A DNA stretch of 64,000 nt from Mucilaginibacter glaciei (GTDB taxonomy: Bacteria; Bacteroidota; Bacteroidia; Sphingobacteriales; Sphingobacteriaceae). The stretch lies in assembly GCF_014773245.1 (NCBI RefSeq), contig NZ_JACWMX010000003.1, forward strand, positions 62,001 to 126,000. Reading direction: 5' to 3'. Below the pieces are notes generated by a model that saw only the letters and a list, made by a program, of their open reading frames with translations, had not been told where the DNA came from and did not search any database. The position numbers were made by a program, and so were the translations under genes. Positions 1-7,679 of the stretch are shown one piece after another (the first letter of the stretch is position 1; each line of letters begins with the position of its first letter).

Positions 1-348
1 TGCCTGGATATTCACCACTTTATTGCCCATTAAACCTTCTGTACCTATAGCGGCCAACGCGTTTTTGTGGATGAACGCGCTTGTTTTATTGTCAATGGCT
101 AAGGTTACTTCGATCAGCGTATCGTTGATCATCGTGATTTTTTTAACCGTTCCTGCCTGGATACCTGAGAAAAGCACGTTGTTCCCCTCCATTAATCCGT
201 TGAGGTTGTCAAAGCGGGCCTTCAGTTCAAAGCCGCTGCCGAAAATGTTCCGGTTCTTACCGATCATATAAAACGAAACCATCAGCACCAGCAATCCTGC
301 CAGCACAAATACACCCAGTTTAATATTATTTTCGCCTTTATTTGCCAT
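1..348 (-). CDS. mlaD: MlaD-like MCE-domain lipid transport protein (partial, C-terminus off left edge)
   Basis: The open frame reads leftward from an ATG at 348 to the window edge, giving 116 codons. It begins with one N-terminal transmembrane segment (about residues 10-30, rich in Leu/Val) and continues into an MCE domain with the family-typical pattern of a Phe-Asp-Asn-Leu-Asn-Gly-Leu strand followed by a Val-Gly-type hairpin. MCE proteins are periplasmic, membrane-anchored lipid carriers that work with the MlaE permease and MlaF ATPase. It starts 3 bases after the mlaF stop, so the three genes form one operon in the order mlaE-mlaF-mlaD. The symbol follows family resemblance; the transported lipid is not known for this organism. 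Confidence 0.85.
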   Translation of the reverse strand, partial: MANKGENNIKLGVFVLAGLLVLMVSFYMIGKNRNIFGSGFELKARFDNLNGLMEGNNVLFSGIQAGTVKKITMINDTLIEVTLAIDNKTSAFIHKNALAAIGTEGLMGNKVVNIQA

Positions 349-351
349 GAT

Positions 352-1128
352 CTATGATTCAAAAAATTGTTTGATGTTTTTATCAGCAGAGTTTTCCAGT
401 GACTGATAAGTGCCGTCCGCATAGCATTTGCCTTCAAATAGCAGCACCACCCGGTCAGATATATTTTTCACGCAATTCATATCATGCGAAATGATGATGG
501 AAGACGTGTGGTATTTTTTTTGCAAGGTTAAAATCAGCTGATCGATCTCCCGGGCAGTAACCGGGTCTAATCCCGTCGTCGGCTCATCATACAAAATGAT
601 TTCCGGCTTGAGGATCATTGTCCGTGCCAGGGCGATCCTTTTGAGCATACCACCGGATAATTCTTCCGGCATCATCTCGGTGGTATGGGCCAGACCTACA
701 TTTTCCAAAGCTTCCTTCACCATCGCATTCACTTTTGATGGTGCAAGGTCAGTCCAGTGCCGGCGTAACGGAAACTCCAGATTCTCCCTGACGGTCATCG
801 AGTCATATAGCGCATTGCCCTGAAAAAGGAAGCCAATTTTTGTCCTAATTTTGGCCAGTCCATCGTCACTTAATTTGGTGACATCGTCACCCAAAACGTT
901 GATGCTGCCTTTATCAGCTTTTAAAAGGCCGATAATGCATTTTATCAGCACAGATTTCCCCGAACCCGATTTACCCAGTATCACTACGTTCTCTTCCTTA
1001 TTGACCACCAGGTTAAAATCTTTCAGCACCACATTGGGGCCAAAGCGTTTGTAAACATGCGAAATCGTAATTGCCGCAACTTTCGGCTCTTCTTTCTTGA
1101 CCGATACTGTCTTTTCGGGCGTGCTCAT
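352..1128 (-). CDS. mlaF: MlaF-like ABC transporter ATP-binding protein
   Basis: This 258-residue cytoplasmic ATPase would energise lipid transport across the envelope together with MlaE and MlaD. The sequence shows Walker A GKSGSGKS (residues 52-59), a Q-loop glutamine near 103, the signature LSGGM (158-162) and Walker B with catalytic Glu in ILYDEP (about 178-183), followed by an H-loop in IIISHDM. A roughly 20-residue lysine/glutamate-rich N-terminal extension precedes the domain and is longer than in typical MlaF. It follows mlaE by 4 bases and precedes mlaD by 3 bases. Close relatives annotated as Ttg2A/toluene-tolerance ATPases belong to the same family. Confidence 0.92.
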   Translation of the reverse strand: MSTPEKTVSVKKEEPKVAAITISHVYKRFGPNVVLKDFNLVVNKEENVVILGKSGSGKSVLIKCIIGLLKADKGSINVLGDDVTKLSDDGLAKIRTKIGFLFQGNALYDSMTVRENLEFPLRRHWTDLAPSKVNAMVKEALENVGLAHTTEMMPEELSGGMLKRIALARTMILKPEIILYDEPTTGLDPVTAREIDQLILTLQKKYHTSSIIISHDMNCVKNISDRVVLLFEGKCYADGTYQSLENSADKNIKQFFES

Positions 1129-1132
1129 CGTT

Positions 1133-1903
1133 TTAATTTAAGCCTAATGAGTTAGTGAACTGAACCGCTAAAAGGTCGATCACGAAAATGAGCACGGAGG
1201 CCAGCACTACTGCCGAATTGGCTGAACTGCCCACACCTCGCGTACCCTTTGTAGAGTTGAAACCTTTATAACAACCAATAATGCCAACTGCAAAACCGAA
1301 AAAAATGGTTTTTATCACCGCCGGCATCACGTCACTATAGCCAATGCTATGAAACACCTGGTTAAAAAAAAACCTGATGCTGGTTACCGAATTGATATTC
1401 ACGCCGATGTAGGCACCAAATAAAGATATCGCATCGCCCAGGATGGTCAGTATTGGCAGCATTAAAGTTGTAGCGATAACACGGGTTGCTACCAGGTATT
1501 TAGTCGGATTTGTTCCGCTAACTTCCATGGCATCGATTTGCTCGGTCACTTTCATGGAACCGAGTTCAGCACCAATACTGCTGCCGATCTTACCCGCAAA
1601 TATAAGCGCAGTGATCACCGGCCCGATCTCGCGGACGATAGCAATACCCACCATAACTGGTAACTGGGATTCAACACCGTAGCTGACCAGCGATGGTCTT
1701 AACTGCATGGTGAGTACCAGGCCCATGATAAAACCGGTCAGCCCAACGAGCGGTAAAGACTTATAGCCGATGATATAGCATTGCGCCATCAATTCGTTCA
1801 GTTCGTACTTGGGTTTCATCCCGTGTGAAAAAAAGCGCCCGGTAAATTTGGTAATACTGCCAGTCTCGTCAAAGAACTCTCGTGTATTTGTCAGTAATGG
1901 CAT
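1133..1903 (-). CDS. mlaE: MlaE-like ABC transporter permease
   Basis: A 256-residue polytopic membrane protein of the MlaE/TTG2B permease family, which forms the inner-membrane channel of MCE lipid transporters. The family core motif GxxIGAELGSMKVTEQIDAM is visible around residues 107-127, followed by several hydrophobic segments, and the C-terminus ends in a long transmembrane helix. It is the first gene of the mlaEFD operon on the minus strand. The direction of lipid movement (import, export or recycling) cannot be told from sequence. Confidence 0.92.
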   Translation of the reverse strand: MPLLTNTREFFDETGSITKFTGRFFSHGMKPKYELNELMAQCYIIGYKSLPLVGLTGFIMGLVLTMQLRPSLVSYGVESQLPVMVGIAIVREIGPVITALIFAGKIGSSIGAELGSMKVTEQIDAMEVSGTNPTKYLVATRVIATTLMLPILTILGDAISLFGAYIGVNINSVTSIRFFFNQVFHSIGYSDVMPAVIKTIFFGFAVGIIGCYKGFNSTKGTRGVGSSANSAVVLASVLIFVIDLLAVQFTNSLGLN

Positions 1904-1938
1904 ATTTGTATTTGTTACTTAGGTTGCTTTGATCATCT

Positions 1939-2145
1939 CTATCTCAATGATCTTTTCCGTTCATGGTATTCTTCTTTGCCAATCTCTCCGGCGGCATACC
2001 GCTTTAGTAAAACATCCAGCGGGCTATCTTTTTTATTGCGTTGCCCCGGAATATTATAAGGAAGAATGAAGATCCAGACCAGCATAATAAACCAGGCTGA
2101 CCACCAGAGCGGGTCCATGCCCCAAAAACTATAGTTGTAAAACAT
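1939..2145 (-). CDS. SHOCT-domain small membrane protein
   Basis: A 68-residue protein with one strongly hydrophobic segment (about residues 12-31, Trp-rich) followed by a C-terminal SHOCT domain: LLKRYAAGEIGKEEYHERKR fits the short alpha-helical SHOCT consensus of small proteins thought to mediate oligomerisation. It lies 35 bases upstream of mlaE in the same direction and may be co-transcribed. Its function is unknown; the membrane-plus-SHOCT layout is very common in Bacteroidota. Confidence 0.8.
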   Translation of the reverse strand: MFYNYSFWGMDPLWWSAWFIMLVWIFILPYNIPGQRNKKDSPLDVLLKRYAAGEIGKEEYHERKRSLR

Positions 2146-2189
2146 GTTGTTTGATTTTATATTGGGTAAATGACTTCCGGTATCAAGCT

Positions 2190-2453
2190 TTATAGTAGCG
2201 CGATATCCCGGTAACTTTGCGCAAGTAGGGAATCAATCTCTGCCTTGATCAGAACGGAAAGCTGGTCCGTATGATTAGGTAACTGGTCGGCGACCTTTGC
2301 CAGTGAAGCTACTTTTTGATAGTAGCTTTTATTTTCCCACTTTTCCAATCTCTCTTCAGCCAGCGCTAACTCCGCATCAACTAATACTTCCGGGATCTCC
2401 TGGCAGCCTTTGATCTCGAATACATTGTGGTGTAATGGTGTTTGTAGTAACAT
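2190..2453 (-). CDS. small helical hypothetical protein
   Basis: An 87-residue acidic, largely alpha-helical protein with no signal peptide or transmembrane segment, and no family I recognise. It has an ATG start at 2453 and lies between a strong terminator (2485-2518) and the SHOCT gene. No promoter or regulator palindrome is obvious in the 31 bases between terminator and start, so it may depend on read-through. It is probably a real gene because spacing and orientation match its neighbours. Confidence 0.6.
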   Translation of the reverse strand: MLLQTPLHHNVFEIKGCQEIPEVLVDAELALAEERLEKWENKSYYQKVASLAKVADQLPNHTDQLSVLIKAEIDSLLAQSYRDIALL

Positions 2454-2484
2454 GCCTGGTGAAGATTAAAAGTGAATGATGATT

Positions 2485-2518
2485 AATTAAAGCGGGAGGC
2501 CGACCTCCCGCTTTAATT
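2485..2518 (-). terminator. intrinsic terminator after the first BON gene
   Basis: A perfect 15-base inverted repeat (2485-2499 and 2504-2518) with a CCGA loop. The GC-rich stem core GCGGGAGG is flanked by A/T-rich ends that supply the U-run. It begins one base after the BON-domain gene stop at 2520, so it ends that monocistronic transcript. Confidence 0.85.
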
Positions 2519-2519
2519 C

Positions 2520-3179
2520 TTAATTTTCGTAATAGTCGATATACAATTCGTTATCCACTATACATACACCGGGCGCATTCCAGGCGATGCGGTCTGCTTC
2601 ATCTTTTTGATAAAGGGAATGTACCGAGCCACTTAAAGTAACCCGGCTGCCATTAACTTTTACTTCAATACCCTGATTACTGACAGACCAGTTACGCGCA
2701 AGCGCTTCTTCGATCTCTTTGGTTTCTATCTCGTCATGGCTTTCGGCCTGGATCTTGATCTCATTCGATACGCCGATCACACCCATTAGTGGTTTAACCG
2801 CGTTTTTAGCGGCGTCTTTTTGGAAGTTCCATTGCAAGGCGCCTTCCAGCTTCACCCAGCCGTTTTCAACGAATACTTTCACCTTGCCGTCAGGGATCCA
2901 GTTAGCTTTTAAAGCGTCGATCACCTCTTTAGCAATTTCTGTATCGCTTTTTCTGAAGTCGCTTGGAAATTTAATCGTAATGTCTTCGGCCACCGCTTTT
3001 ACACCGGCAACGCTTTTAGCAGCATTTTCAGCCTCTTGTTTTTTGAGATAATTGTCAACCGTTCCGCTCAGTGTGATTACTCCATCTTTAGCAGTTACTC
3101 CAATTTCAGCTGCGTTTAATAACGGCTCCCATTTGATCGCGTTTTCAACGTCTTGTTGTAATTCTTCATTTGTTCTCAT
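2520..3179 (-). CDS. triple BON-domain protein (first copy)
   Basis: A 219-residue protein made of three consecutive BON domains (about residues 3-72, 78-147 and 148-217), each with the pattern alpha-beta-(V/I)TLSGxVxxxxxxxxAxxxAxxVxGV. BON domains of the OsmY type occur in stress-induced proteins and are thought to bind membranes or lipids. There is no signal peptide, so this copy is predicted cytoplasmic, unlike OsmY. It is a close paralogue of the protein at 4799-5458 with the same length and domain order. It is transcribed alone, from a promoter carrying a TGAC-ACCG-GTCA palindrome, and ends at a strong terminator. Confidence 0.88.
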   Translation of the reverse strand: MRTNEELQQDVENAIKWEPLLNAAEIGVTAKDGVITLSGTVDNYLKKQEAENAAKSVAGVKAVAEDITIKFPSDFRKSDTEIAKEVIDALKANWIPDGKVKVFVENGWVKLEGALQWNFQKDAAKNAVKPLMGVIGVSNEIKIQAESHDEIETKEIEEALARNWSVSNQGIEVKVNGSRVTLSGSVHSLYQKDEADRIAWNAPGVCIVDNELYIDYYEN

Positions 3180-3225
3180 TTTCGATGTTCTCAGGAGTTT
3201 TAATTTAATTGGCTTCCTGATACGT

Positions 3226-3268
3226 CAAAGGTGCGTACTATTTACAGTCAGGAGAATGACACCGGTCA
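3226..3268 (-). promoter_or_regulatory. CRP/FNR-type operator and promoter of the first BON gene
   Basis: The palindrome TGAC-ACCG-GTCA lies at 3257-3268. Reading on the minus strand, a -7-like element CACCTTTG (7 of 8 to TAnnTTTG) lies at 3233-3226, with its first base 29.5 bp from the palindrome centre. The same spacing recurs at 6004-6046, 19496-19538 and 20425-20467. The position fits class II activation near -41. The BON start codon is 47 bases further downstream. Confidence 0.65.
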
Positions 3269-3360
3269 TACCTGAGAATGTTTAGCATCAGTTTTGTGCT
3301 GAAGGATCAGCGCCTTTTTATAATTCAAAAAAAAGGAGAATATTTTTCATGAATTAAGCT

Positions 3361-4398
3361 TTACATCACTAATACAGCAGCACCCTCGATCAAACCATTG
3401 CGGAGAGCTGCTAAGGCTTCGTTCGCCTCATGTAGCGGAAATACACGGTAAGCGGTACGCACCGGGACCTGCGCGGCCAGCTCAATAAATTCATCGCCAT
3501 CTTTTCGGGTAACGTTAGCAACGGATTTGACCATCCGTTCTTCCCACAATAATTTATAAGGAAAGGCCGGGATATCGCTCATGTGAATGCCCCCGCAGAT
3601 GACCCGGCCACCTTTGCCTACATCCTTAAGGGCCTTGGGTATGAGTGAACCCACCGGTGCGAAAATAATGGAAGAATCCATGGGCTCGGGCGGGGTCGCA
3701 GTGGAATCTCCGGCCCAGGCCGCACCTAATTTTTTGGCGAAACCCTGTGCGGCTACGTCTCCATCACGGGTAAAAGCATACACTTTTTTACCCTGGTGTA
3801 AAGCCAGCTGGATCAAAACATGGGCCGCTGCACCAAAACCATAGATTCCTAAATTTTGGGTGTCGGGAGCGATCATCCTGTAAGAACGGTAACCAATCAG
3901 CCCGGCGCACATCAGTGGCGCACCCGAAGCGTTTCCGTATTGAATCGGCAGCAGGAAACAATAATCTTCAAAAGCCACGGTGTATTCCGCATAGCCACCG
4001 TCTATGGTGTAGCCGGTGAACAATGCATTCTCACATAGATTTTCCTGGTCTTTTAAACAATAACGGCAATGCCCGCAGGTATAACCTAACCAGGGGATGC
4101 CTACTAAATCACCTTTTTTCATCTTACTGGTTTCACTCCCCAGCGCTGCAACAATCCCCACAATTTCGTGGCCGGGGATCAGCGGCATTTTGGGATGGAC
4201 CAGTTCACTGTCCATGATTTGCAGATCGGTACGGCAAACGCCGCAGGCGATGATCTTCACCAGCACCTGTTTAGCCGATGGCTTGGGTAAGGGTAGTTCT
4301 TTAAGCACCAACGGCTGACCCGGAGCATCCATCACCATGGCGCGCATCATTAATGGCAATACCTGGTCGTTCGGATATTTTTTTTGTTCATCATACAT
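3361..4398 (-). CDS. zinc-dependent alcohol dehydrogenase
   Basis: A 345-residue medium-chain dehydrogenase/reductase that would oxidise alcohols or reduce aldehydes with NAD(P). Catalytic zinc ligands are suggested by C55 and the GHE motif at 76-78. The structural zinc site is C108, C111, C114 and C122 (TCGHCRYC...LC). A glycine-rich Rossmann segment GIYGFGAAAHV follows near residue 184. About 15 extra residues precede the usual start, which could mean that M17/M18 is the true start. It is the last gene of the operon led by the gene at 5470-5865 and overlaps the preceding membrane-protein gene by 8 bases. Context suggests fermentation or redox balance at low oxygen; the substrate is unknown. 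Confidence 0.88.
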   Translation of the reverse strand: MYDEQKKYPNDQVLPLMMRAMVMDAPGQPLVLKELPLPKPSAKQVLVKIIACGVCRTDLQIMDSELVHPKMPLIPGHEIVGIVAALGSETSKMKKGDLVGIPWLGYTCGHCRYCLKDQENLCENALFTGYTIDGGYAEYTVAFEDYCFLLPIQYGNASGAPLMCAGLIGYRSYRMIAPDTQNLGIYGFGAAAHVLIQLALHQGKKVYAFTRDGDVAAQGFAKKLGAAWAGDSTATPPEPMDSSIIFAPVGSLIPKALKDVGKGGRVICGGIHMSDIPAFPYKLLWEERMVKSVANVTRKDGDEFIELAAQVPVRTAYRVFPLHEANEALAALRNGLIEGAAVLVM

Positions 4399-4798
4399 GC
4401 CGCTCCGGTTTTTGTTCTTTAGCCTCTTTATTGAGACACTTAATCTCCGCTTTTTCCTTCACGATATCCTGCCTTATCAGGCCGAATAAACTCATATAGG
4501 CATTGGCTACATAAACCAGCGCAAAGCCCGCAACCAGGTAACCACGCCAATCTGCCATCAGTAAATGATAGCCTGTCAAAAAAAGAAAAATGATCGTTAC
4601 ATAATGGCTAAAGCAGTATTCACAAGTAAACAGGTAGAAAAACTTTCGCACCAATAATGCGCGGTCTTCTTTACTCCGCCGCAAGCAGTATTCCCGGGGT
4701 TCGCGAAAAACTTCTTCATGTGTTACCGTCCAGGCAACGCAGGCGATGGGTATGGCTAACAATAGCAGCCAGGTAATCTGTGTAGTCAGGGTCATCAT
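4391..4798 (-). CDS. three-helix membrane protein of unknown function
   Basis: A 135-residue protein with three hydrophobic segments (about residues 7-26, 53-80 and 86-108) and a charged C-terminal tail. A CEYCFSHY motif sits at the start of the second helix and could bind metal or form a disulfide. A second in-frame ATG directly follows the first. It abuts the BON gene stop (4799) and overlaps the ADH start, so it is translationally coupled in the 5865-3361 operon. No family recognised. Confidence 0.7.
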   Translation of the reverse strand: MMTLTTQITWLLLLAIPIACVAWTVTHEEVFREPREYCLRRSKEDRALLVRKFFYLFTCEYCFSHYVTIIFLFLTGYHLLMADWRGYLVAGFALVYVANAYMSLFGLIRQDIVKEKAEIKCLNKEAKEQKPERHV

Positions 4799-5458
4799 TT
4801 AGTCTCTGAAATCAATAGCCAGTTCATTATTCACCGCTGTCACCCCCGGAGCTTTCCAGGCGATCCGGCTGGCTTCGTCCTGCTGATAAAGCGAATTGAC
4901 CACCCCATTTAGCGTGACCTTATTCCCGGTTACATACACCTGGATATCCTGATCTTCCAGAGCCGCGCTACGGCGCAGTGCGCGCTGGATAGCTTCCTGT
5001 TCCAGTTCATCTTCGTTCTCTGGCTGCACCCGGATATCATTAGTAAATACTTTTACACCGTCCAAATGCCTGACGGCATCCCTGGCGGCTTCTTTTTGAT
5101 AATTCCAGGGCAGGTTGCCTTCTAAAGTGACCCAACCATTTTCAACTTTTACTTTCACACGGTCATGCGGAATCTGTCCGTTGTTTTTTAGAGCGTTAAT
5201 AGCCTCAATCGCAATTTCATTGTCAGTCTTATCATGGGCATTTTTAAAGATAACGTCTATTTCTTCCACTACAGCTTTGACACCGGTGACCCCTTTGGCC
5301 GACTCCTCGGCTTTTGATTTTTTAAGATAATTATCTACATCTCCTGTTAATGTGATCACCCCGTCAAAGGCGGTAACCCCAATTTTTGTATTTCTGAGTA
5401 CAGGTTCCCATTGTATGGCGTCCTGAACATCTTTTGCTAATTCCTGGTTAGTTTTCAT
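4799..5458 (-). CDS. triple BON-domain protein (second copy)
   Basis: A 219-residue paralogue of the protein at 2520-3179, again three BON domains without a signal peptide. The N-terminal stretch IGVTAFDGVITLTGDVDNYL is nearly superimposable on the first copy, while the middle and C-terminal domains have diverged more. It sits second in a four-gene operon (5865 to 3361), 11 bases after the preceding gene. Having one copy alone and one in an operon, both under the same type of operator, suggests duplicated stress functions rather than recent tandem duplication. Confidence 0.88.
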   Translation of the reverse strand: MKTNQELAKDVQDAIQWEPVLRNTKIGVTAFDGVITLTGDVDNYLKKSKAEESAKGVTGVKAVVEEIDVIFKNAHDKTDNEIAIEAINALKNNGQIPHDRVKVKVENGWVTLEGNLPWNYQKEAARDAVRHLDGVKVFTNDIRVQPENEDELEQEAIQRALRRSAALEDQDIQVYVTGNKVTLNGVVNSLYQQDEASRIAWKAPGVTAVNNELAIDFRD

Positions 5459-5469
5459 GCGTTTAGTTT

Positions 5470-5865
5470 TTAAATTAATGATAGGCGGTTTGAAAAATAG
5501 GCTTTAACAAACGCGTGTTGTTGATTGGTAGACATTTTATCGGCCGGTTCGATCTTGATATTAATTTGATCAAAATGGTGGTCCCTTTTTAGACGGTTAT
5601 AAAGTTCAACTTTGGCTTCTGTCGGGCCAAAGAGAATGACTTGGTCGTATGCCCTGATAACTTCACCCAATTCTTTGTAATACGCGCCCGTTTCCTGCTG
5701 CTCTTTATGGTGCATGAGGCCTTCGCCTTTATCCAGTGCATCTTCCTTGACTTCATGGGTAAATTTGTTAGCGACCGTTTGGGTGCCAATGGGATCGGTT
5801 GTAAATTCCATTATGTGGGCACTTTGATGATCCATCCAAATGCCCAGATTTTTTTCTGGTTTCAT
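5470..5865 (-). CDS. conserved soluble protein, leader gene of BON/ADH operon
   Basis: A 131-residue protein starting at ATG 5865. An in-frame ATG at 5901 exists, but the N-terminus MKPEKNLGIWMDH fits the pattern I recall for Bacteroidota homologues, and the A/T-rich stretch just upstream suits a Bacteroidota ribosome site. It has an alpha/beta pattern with IWMDHQSAHI near the start and VILFGPTEAKVEL near residue 88, similar in layout to the eRF1-domain-1-like or host-attachment-type small proteins. That fold assignment is inference. It is the first gene of an operon continuing with BON, a membrane protein and alcohol dehydrogenase. Function unknown. Confidence 0.7.
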   Translation of the reverse strand: MKPEKNLGIWMDHQSAHIMEFTTDPIGTQTVANKFTHEVKEDALDKGEGLMHHKEQQETGAYYKELGEVIRAYDQVILFGPTEAKVELYNRLKRDHHFDQINIKIEPADKMSTNQQHAFVKAYFSNRLSLI

Positions 5866-6003
5866 AATTTTTTTAATAATGTACGTATAAGCGCGTAACA
5901 TCGTATTATTGGCAGTGATATTCAGACGCTGTCGCGTTTGATGGGATGCTCACGACGATGAATAGTGAAACTTAATTTTTCATAGAATGCTTTCGTTGGT
6001 AAG

Positions 6004-6046
6004 CAAAACTACGCCGGCAAGTCTTTTGAATAAATGATGCCCGTCA
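6004..6046 (-). promoter_or_regulatory. CRP/FNR-type operator and promoter of the BON/ADH operon
   Basis: A TGAT-GCCC-GTCA palindrome (one mismatch from the common form) lies at 6035-6046. On the minus strand a perfect -7 element TAGTTTTG lies at 6011-6004, with its first base 29.5 bp from the palindrome centre. This is the best -7 match among the class II-like sites. It leaves a 5' leader of roughly 130 bases before the ATG at 5865. Confidence 0.65.
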
Positions 6047-6092
6047 GTTAAATGCGTGCGGCTGGTTATAATAAGAAACTGCGACCGTTCAC

Positions 6093-6905
6093 TTAAAACT
6101 TTTTCGGAAGGTTATAATCGATCCGCAGCACATTGAATTTGGCATAACTGAAATCTCCTTTAGCCAGCCGCCAGATCGCTTCAATTTTGGTAGGCACTAT
6201 TATCCCGTTGATCTTTTGATAAGCGCCGAGTTTTCCGATCCAGGTTTCGAGCTTCTCGTCACCCATATAACGGGTTGTTTCAAACTGAATGATTTCGCCG
6301 TTCCGGAAGCTTACAATATAAGATAAGGACAGGCCTTTATAAGTGAAGAGCAGTTTCGCCGTTTGGGTATCTACGGGCTGCCATCGCAAATGCTCACTGG
6401 GTAACAAGTTAGTTGGAAACCAGACACTTTCGGCCAGCCACCTTAAGAGTTCACCCTGATTGAACTTTTTGCCTTTTGCGTTCACGATGTTATAAAGTGA
6501 AAAGAGTGATACCACCAGCCGCCCTTTATCGGAGATATACATATCACGGGCTGTGAATAGCGTGGTAGTTCCTTTCCATATAAAGCCGGGTTTTTTAACA
6601 GTAAAGTATTGTTCACCTTTAATATCAACCCATTTTTTATTCAGGCCCGTTTTAAACTGCCCGTTATGTTTCAACCGGACATAGTTAATATAAGGTTCGC
6701 CGTCTTTCAACACATGCCGGAAATAAGCCTGTACAGGTCCAGGCAGATCAACCAGTTGGGTATAACTGAAAGCCTGGTTGGTCAACCCATCCGGCAGGGC
6801 GAACAGTTCGGTGACCTCCTGTTCAAATTCTTTGGCAGTAAGGCGACGTTTGATTACAATGATCAGAAGGCAGAGCGCCAATATTCCCGGTACATACCAC
6901 ATCAT
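6093..6905 (-). CDS. DUF6544-like protein at the end of the sdh operon
   Basis: A 270-residue protein with an N-terminal transmembrane helix (about residues 3-20) and a soluble beta-rich remainder. The segment LPGPVQAYFRHVL near residue 56 and the sequence around YINYVRLKHNGQFKT resemble the DUF6544 (SRPBCC/lipocalin-like) family. I chose ATG 6905, 7 bases after the sdhB stop, over an upstream ATG at 6950 that would overlap sdhB by 38 bases. It is last in the fumC-sdh operon, and its role is unknown. Confidence 0.7.
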   Translation of the reverse strand: MMWYVPGILALCLLIIVIKRRLTAKEFEQEVTELFALPDGLTNQAFSYTQLVDLPGPVQAYFRHVLKDGEPYINYVRLKHNGQFKTGLNKKWVDIKGEQYFTVKKPGFIWKGTTTLFTARDMYISDKGRLVVSLFSLYNIVNAKGKKFNQGELLRWLAESVWFPTNLLPSEHLRWQPVDTQTAKLLFTYKGLSLSYIVSFRNGEIIQFETTRYMGDEKLETWIGKLGAYQKINGIIVPTKIEAIWRLAKGDFSYAKFNVLRIDYNLPKKF

Positions 6906-6912
6906 ACTTATT

Positions 6913-7662
6913 TTAGTTCCGTTTAAGCAATAATGCTTTACTATATTCATAATTCATGCGGGCAATATGCAGCACCGAGATCTCCTGCGGGCATTCCACT
7001 TCGCAAGCCTCGGTATTGGTACAATGCCCGAATCCTTCGGCATCCATCTGGTCTACCATAGCCAGCACCCTTTCTGTCCTTTCAATATTTCCCTGGGGCA
7101 ATAACGCAAACTGAGTTATCTTGGCAGAAGTGAACAGGTCGGCACTTGAATTTTTACAGGTAGCGACACATGCACCACAGCCGATGCAGGAACCGGCATC
7201 AAAAGCAGCTTCCGCTACCGGGTGCGAGATCAATAAGCCGTTCGCTTCGGGTGCTTCTCCGCTCGAAGCAGAGATAAACCCGCCAGACTGGATGATCTTG
7301 TCCAGTGAATGACGGTTTATTTTCAAATCGCGTACCACTGGGAAAGCGGCCGCGCGGAAAGGCTCAATATGGATGGTATCACCGTCTTTAAAACTGCGCA
7401 TATGCAGCTGGCAGGTGGTGGTATGCGCCAGCGGGCCATGTGCACGGCCGTTGATCATTACGCCGCACTGCCCGCAGATACCTTCCCGGCAATCATGATC
7501 GAATTCGATCACGCGTTCACTTTTTTGGATCAGCGATTCATTTAACAGGTCCAACATTTCCAGGAAGGACATATCAGATGATACCTCGTCTAACTGATAC
7601 ACAACCATTTCGCCCGCCGTAGCCAGGCTATCCTGCCGCCAGATTTTCAGATATATTTTCAT
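6913..7662 (-). CDS. sdhB: succinate dehydrogenase/fumarate reductase iron-sulfur subunit
   Basis: A 249-residue electron-transfer subunit carrying three Fe-S clusters between the flavin of SdhA and the membrane heme of SdhC. The [2Fe-2S] ligands lie in CREGICGQCG with a further Cys about 22 residues on. The [4Fe-4S] motif is CIGCGACVATC. The last group lies in HCTNTEACEVECP, as in Bacteroidota-type enzymes. It is 17 bases downstream of sdhA. Whether the complex works as a succinate dehydrogenase or a fumarate reductase cannot be settled from sequence, since Bacteroidota enzymes of this type can do both. Confidence 0.93.
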   Translation of the reverse strand: MKIYLKIWRQDSLATAGEMVVYQLDEVSSDMSFLEMLDLLNESLIQKSERVIEFDHDCREGICGQCGVMINGRAHGPLAHTTTCQLHMRSFKDGDTIHIEPFRAAAFPVVRDLKINRHSLDKIIQSGGFISASSGEAPEANGLLISHPVAEAAFDAGSCIGCGACVATCKNSSADLFTSAKITQFALLPQGNIERTERVLAMVDQMDAEGFGHCTNTEACEVECPQEISVLHIARMNYEYSKALLLKRN

Positions 7663-7679
7663 TTGATGTTGCTTTGTGA

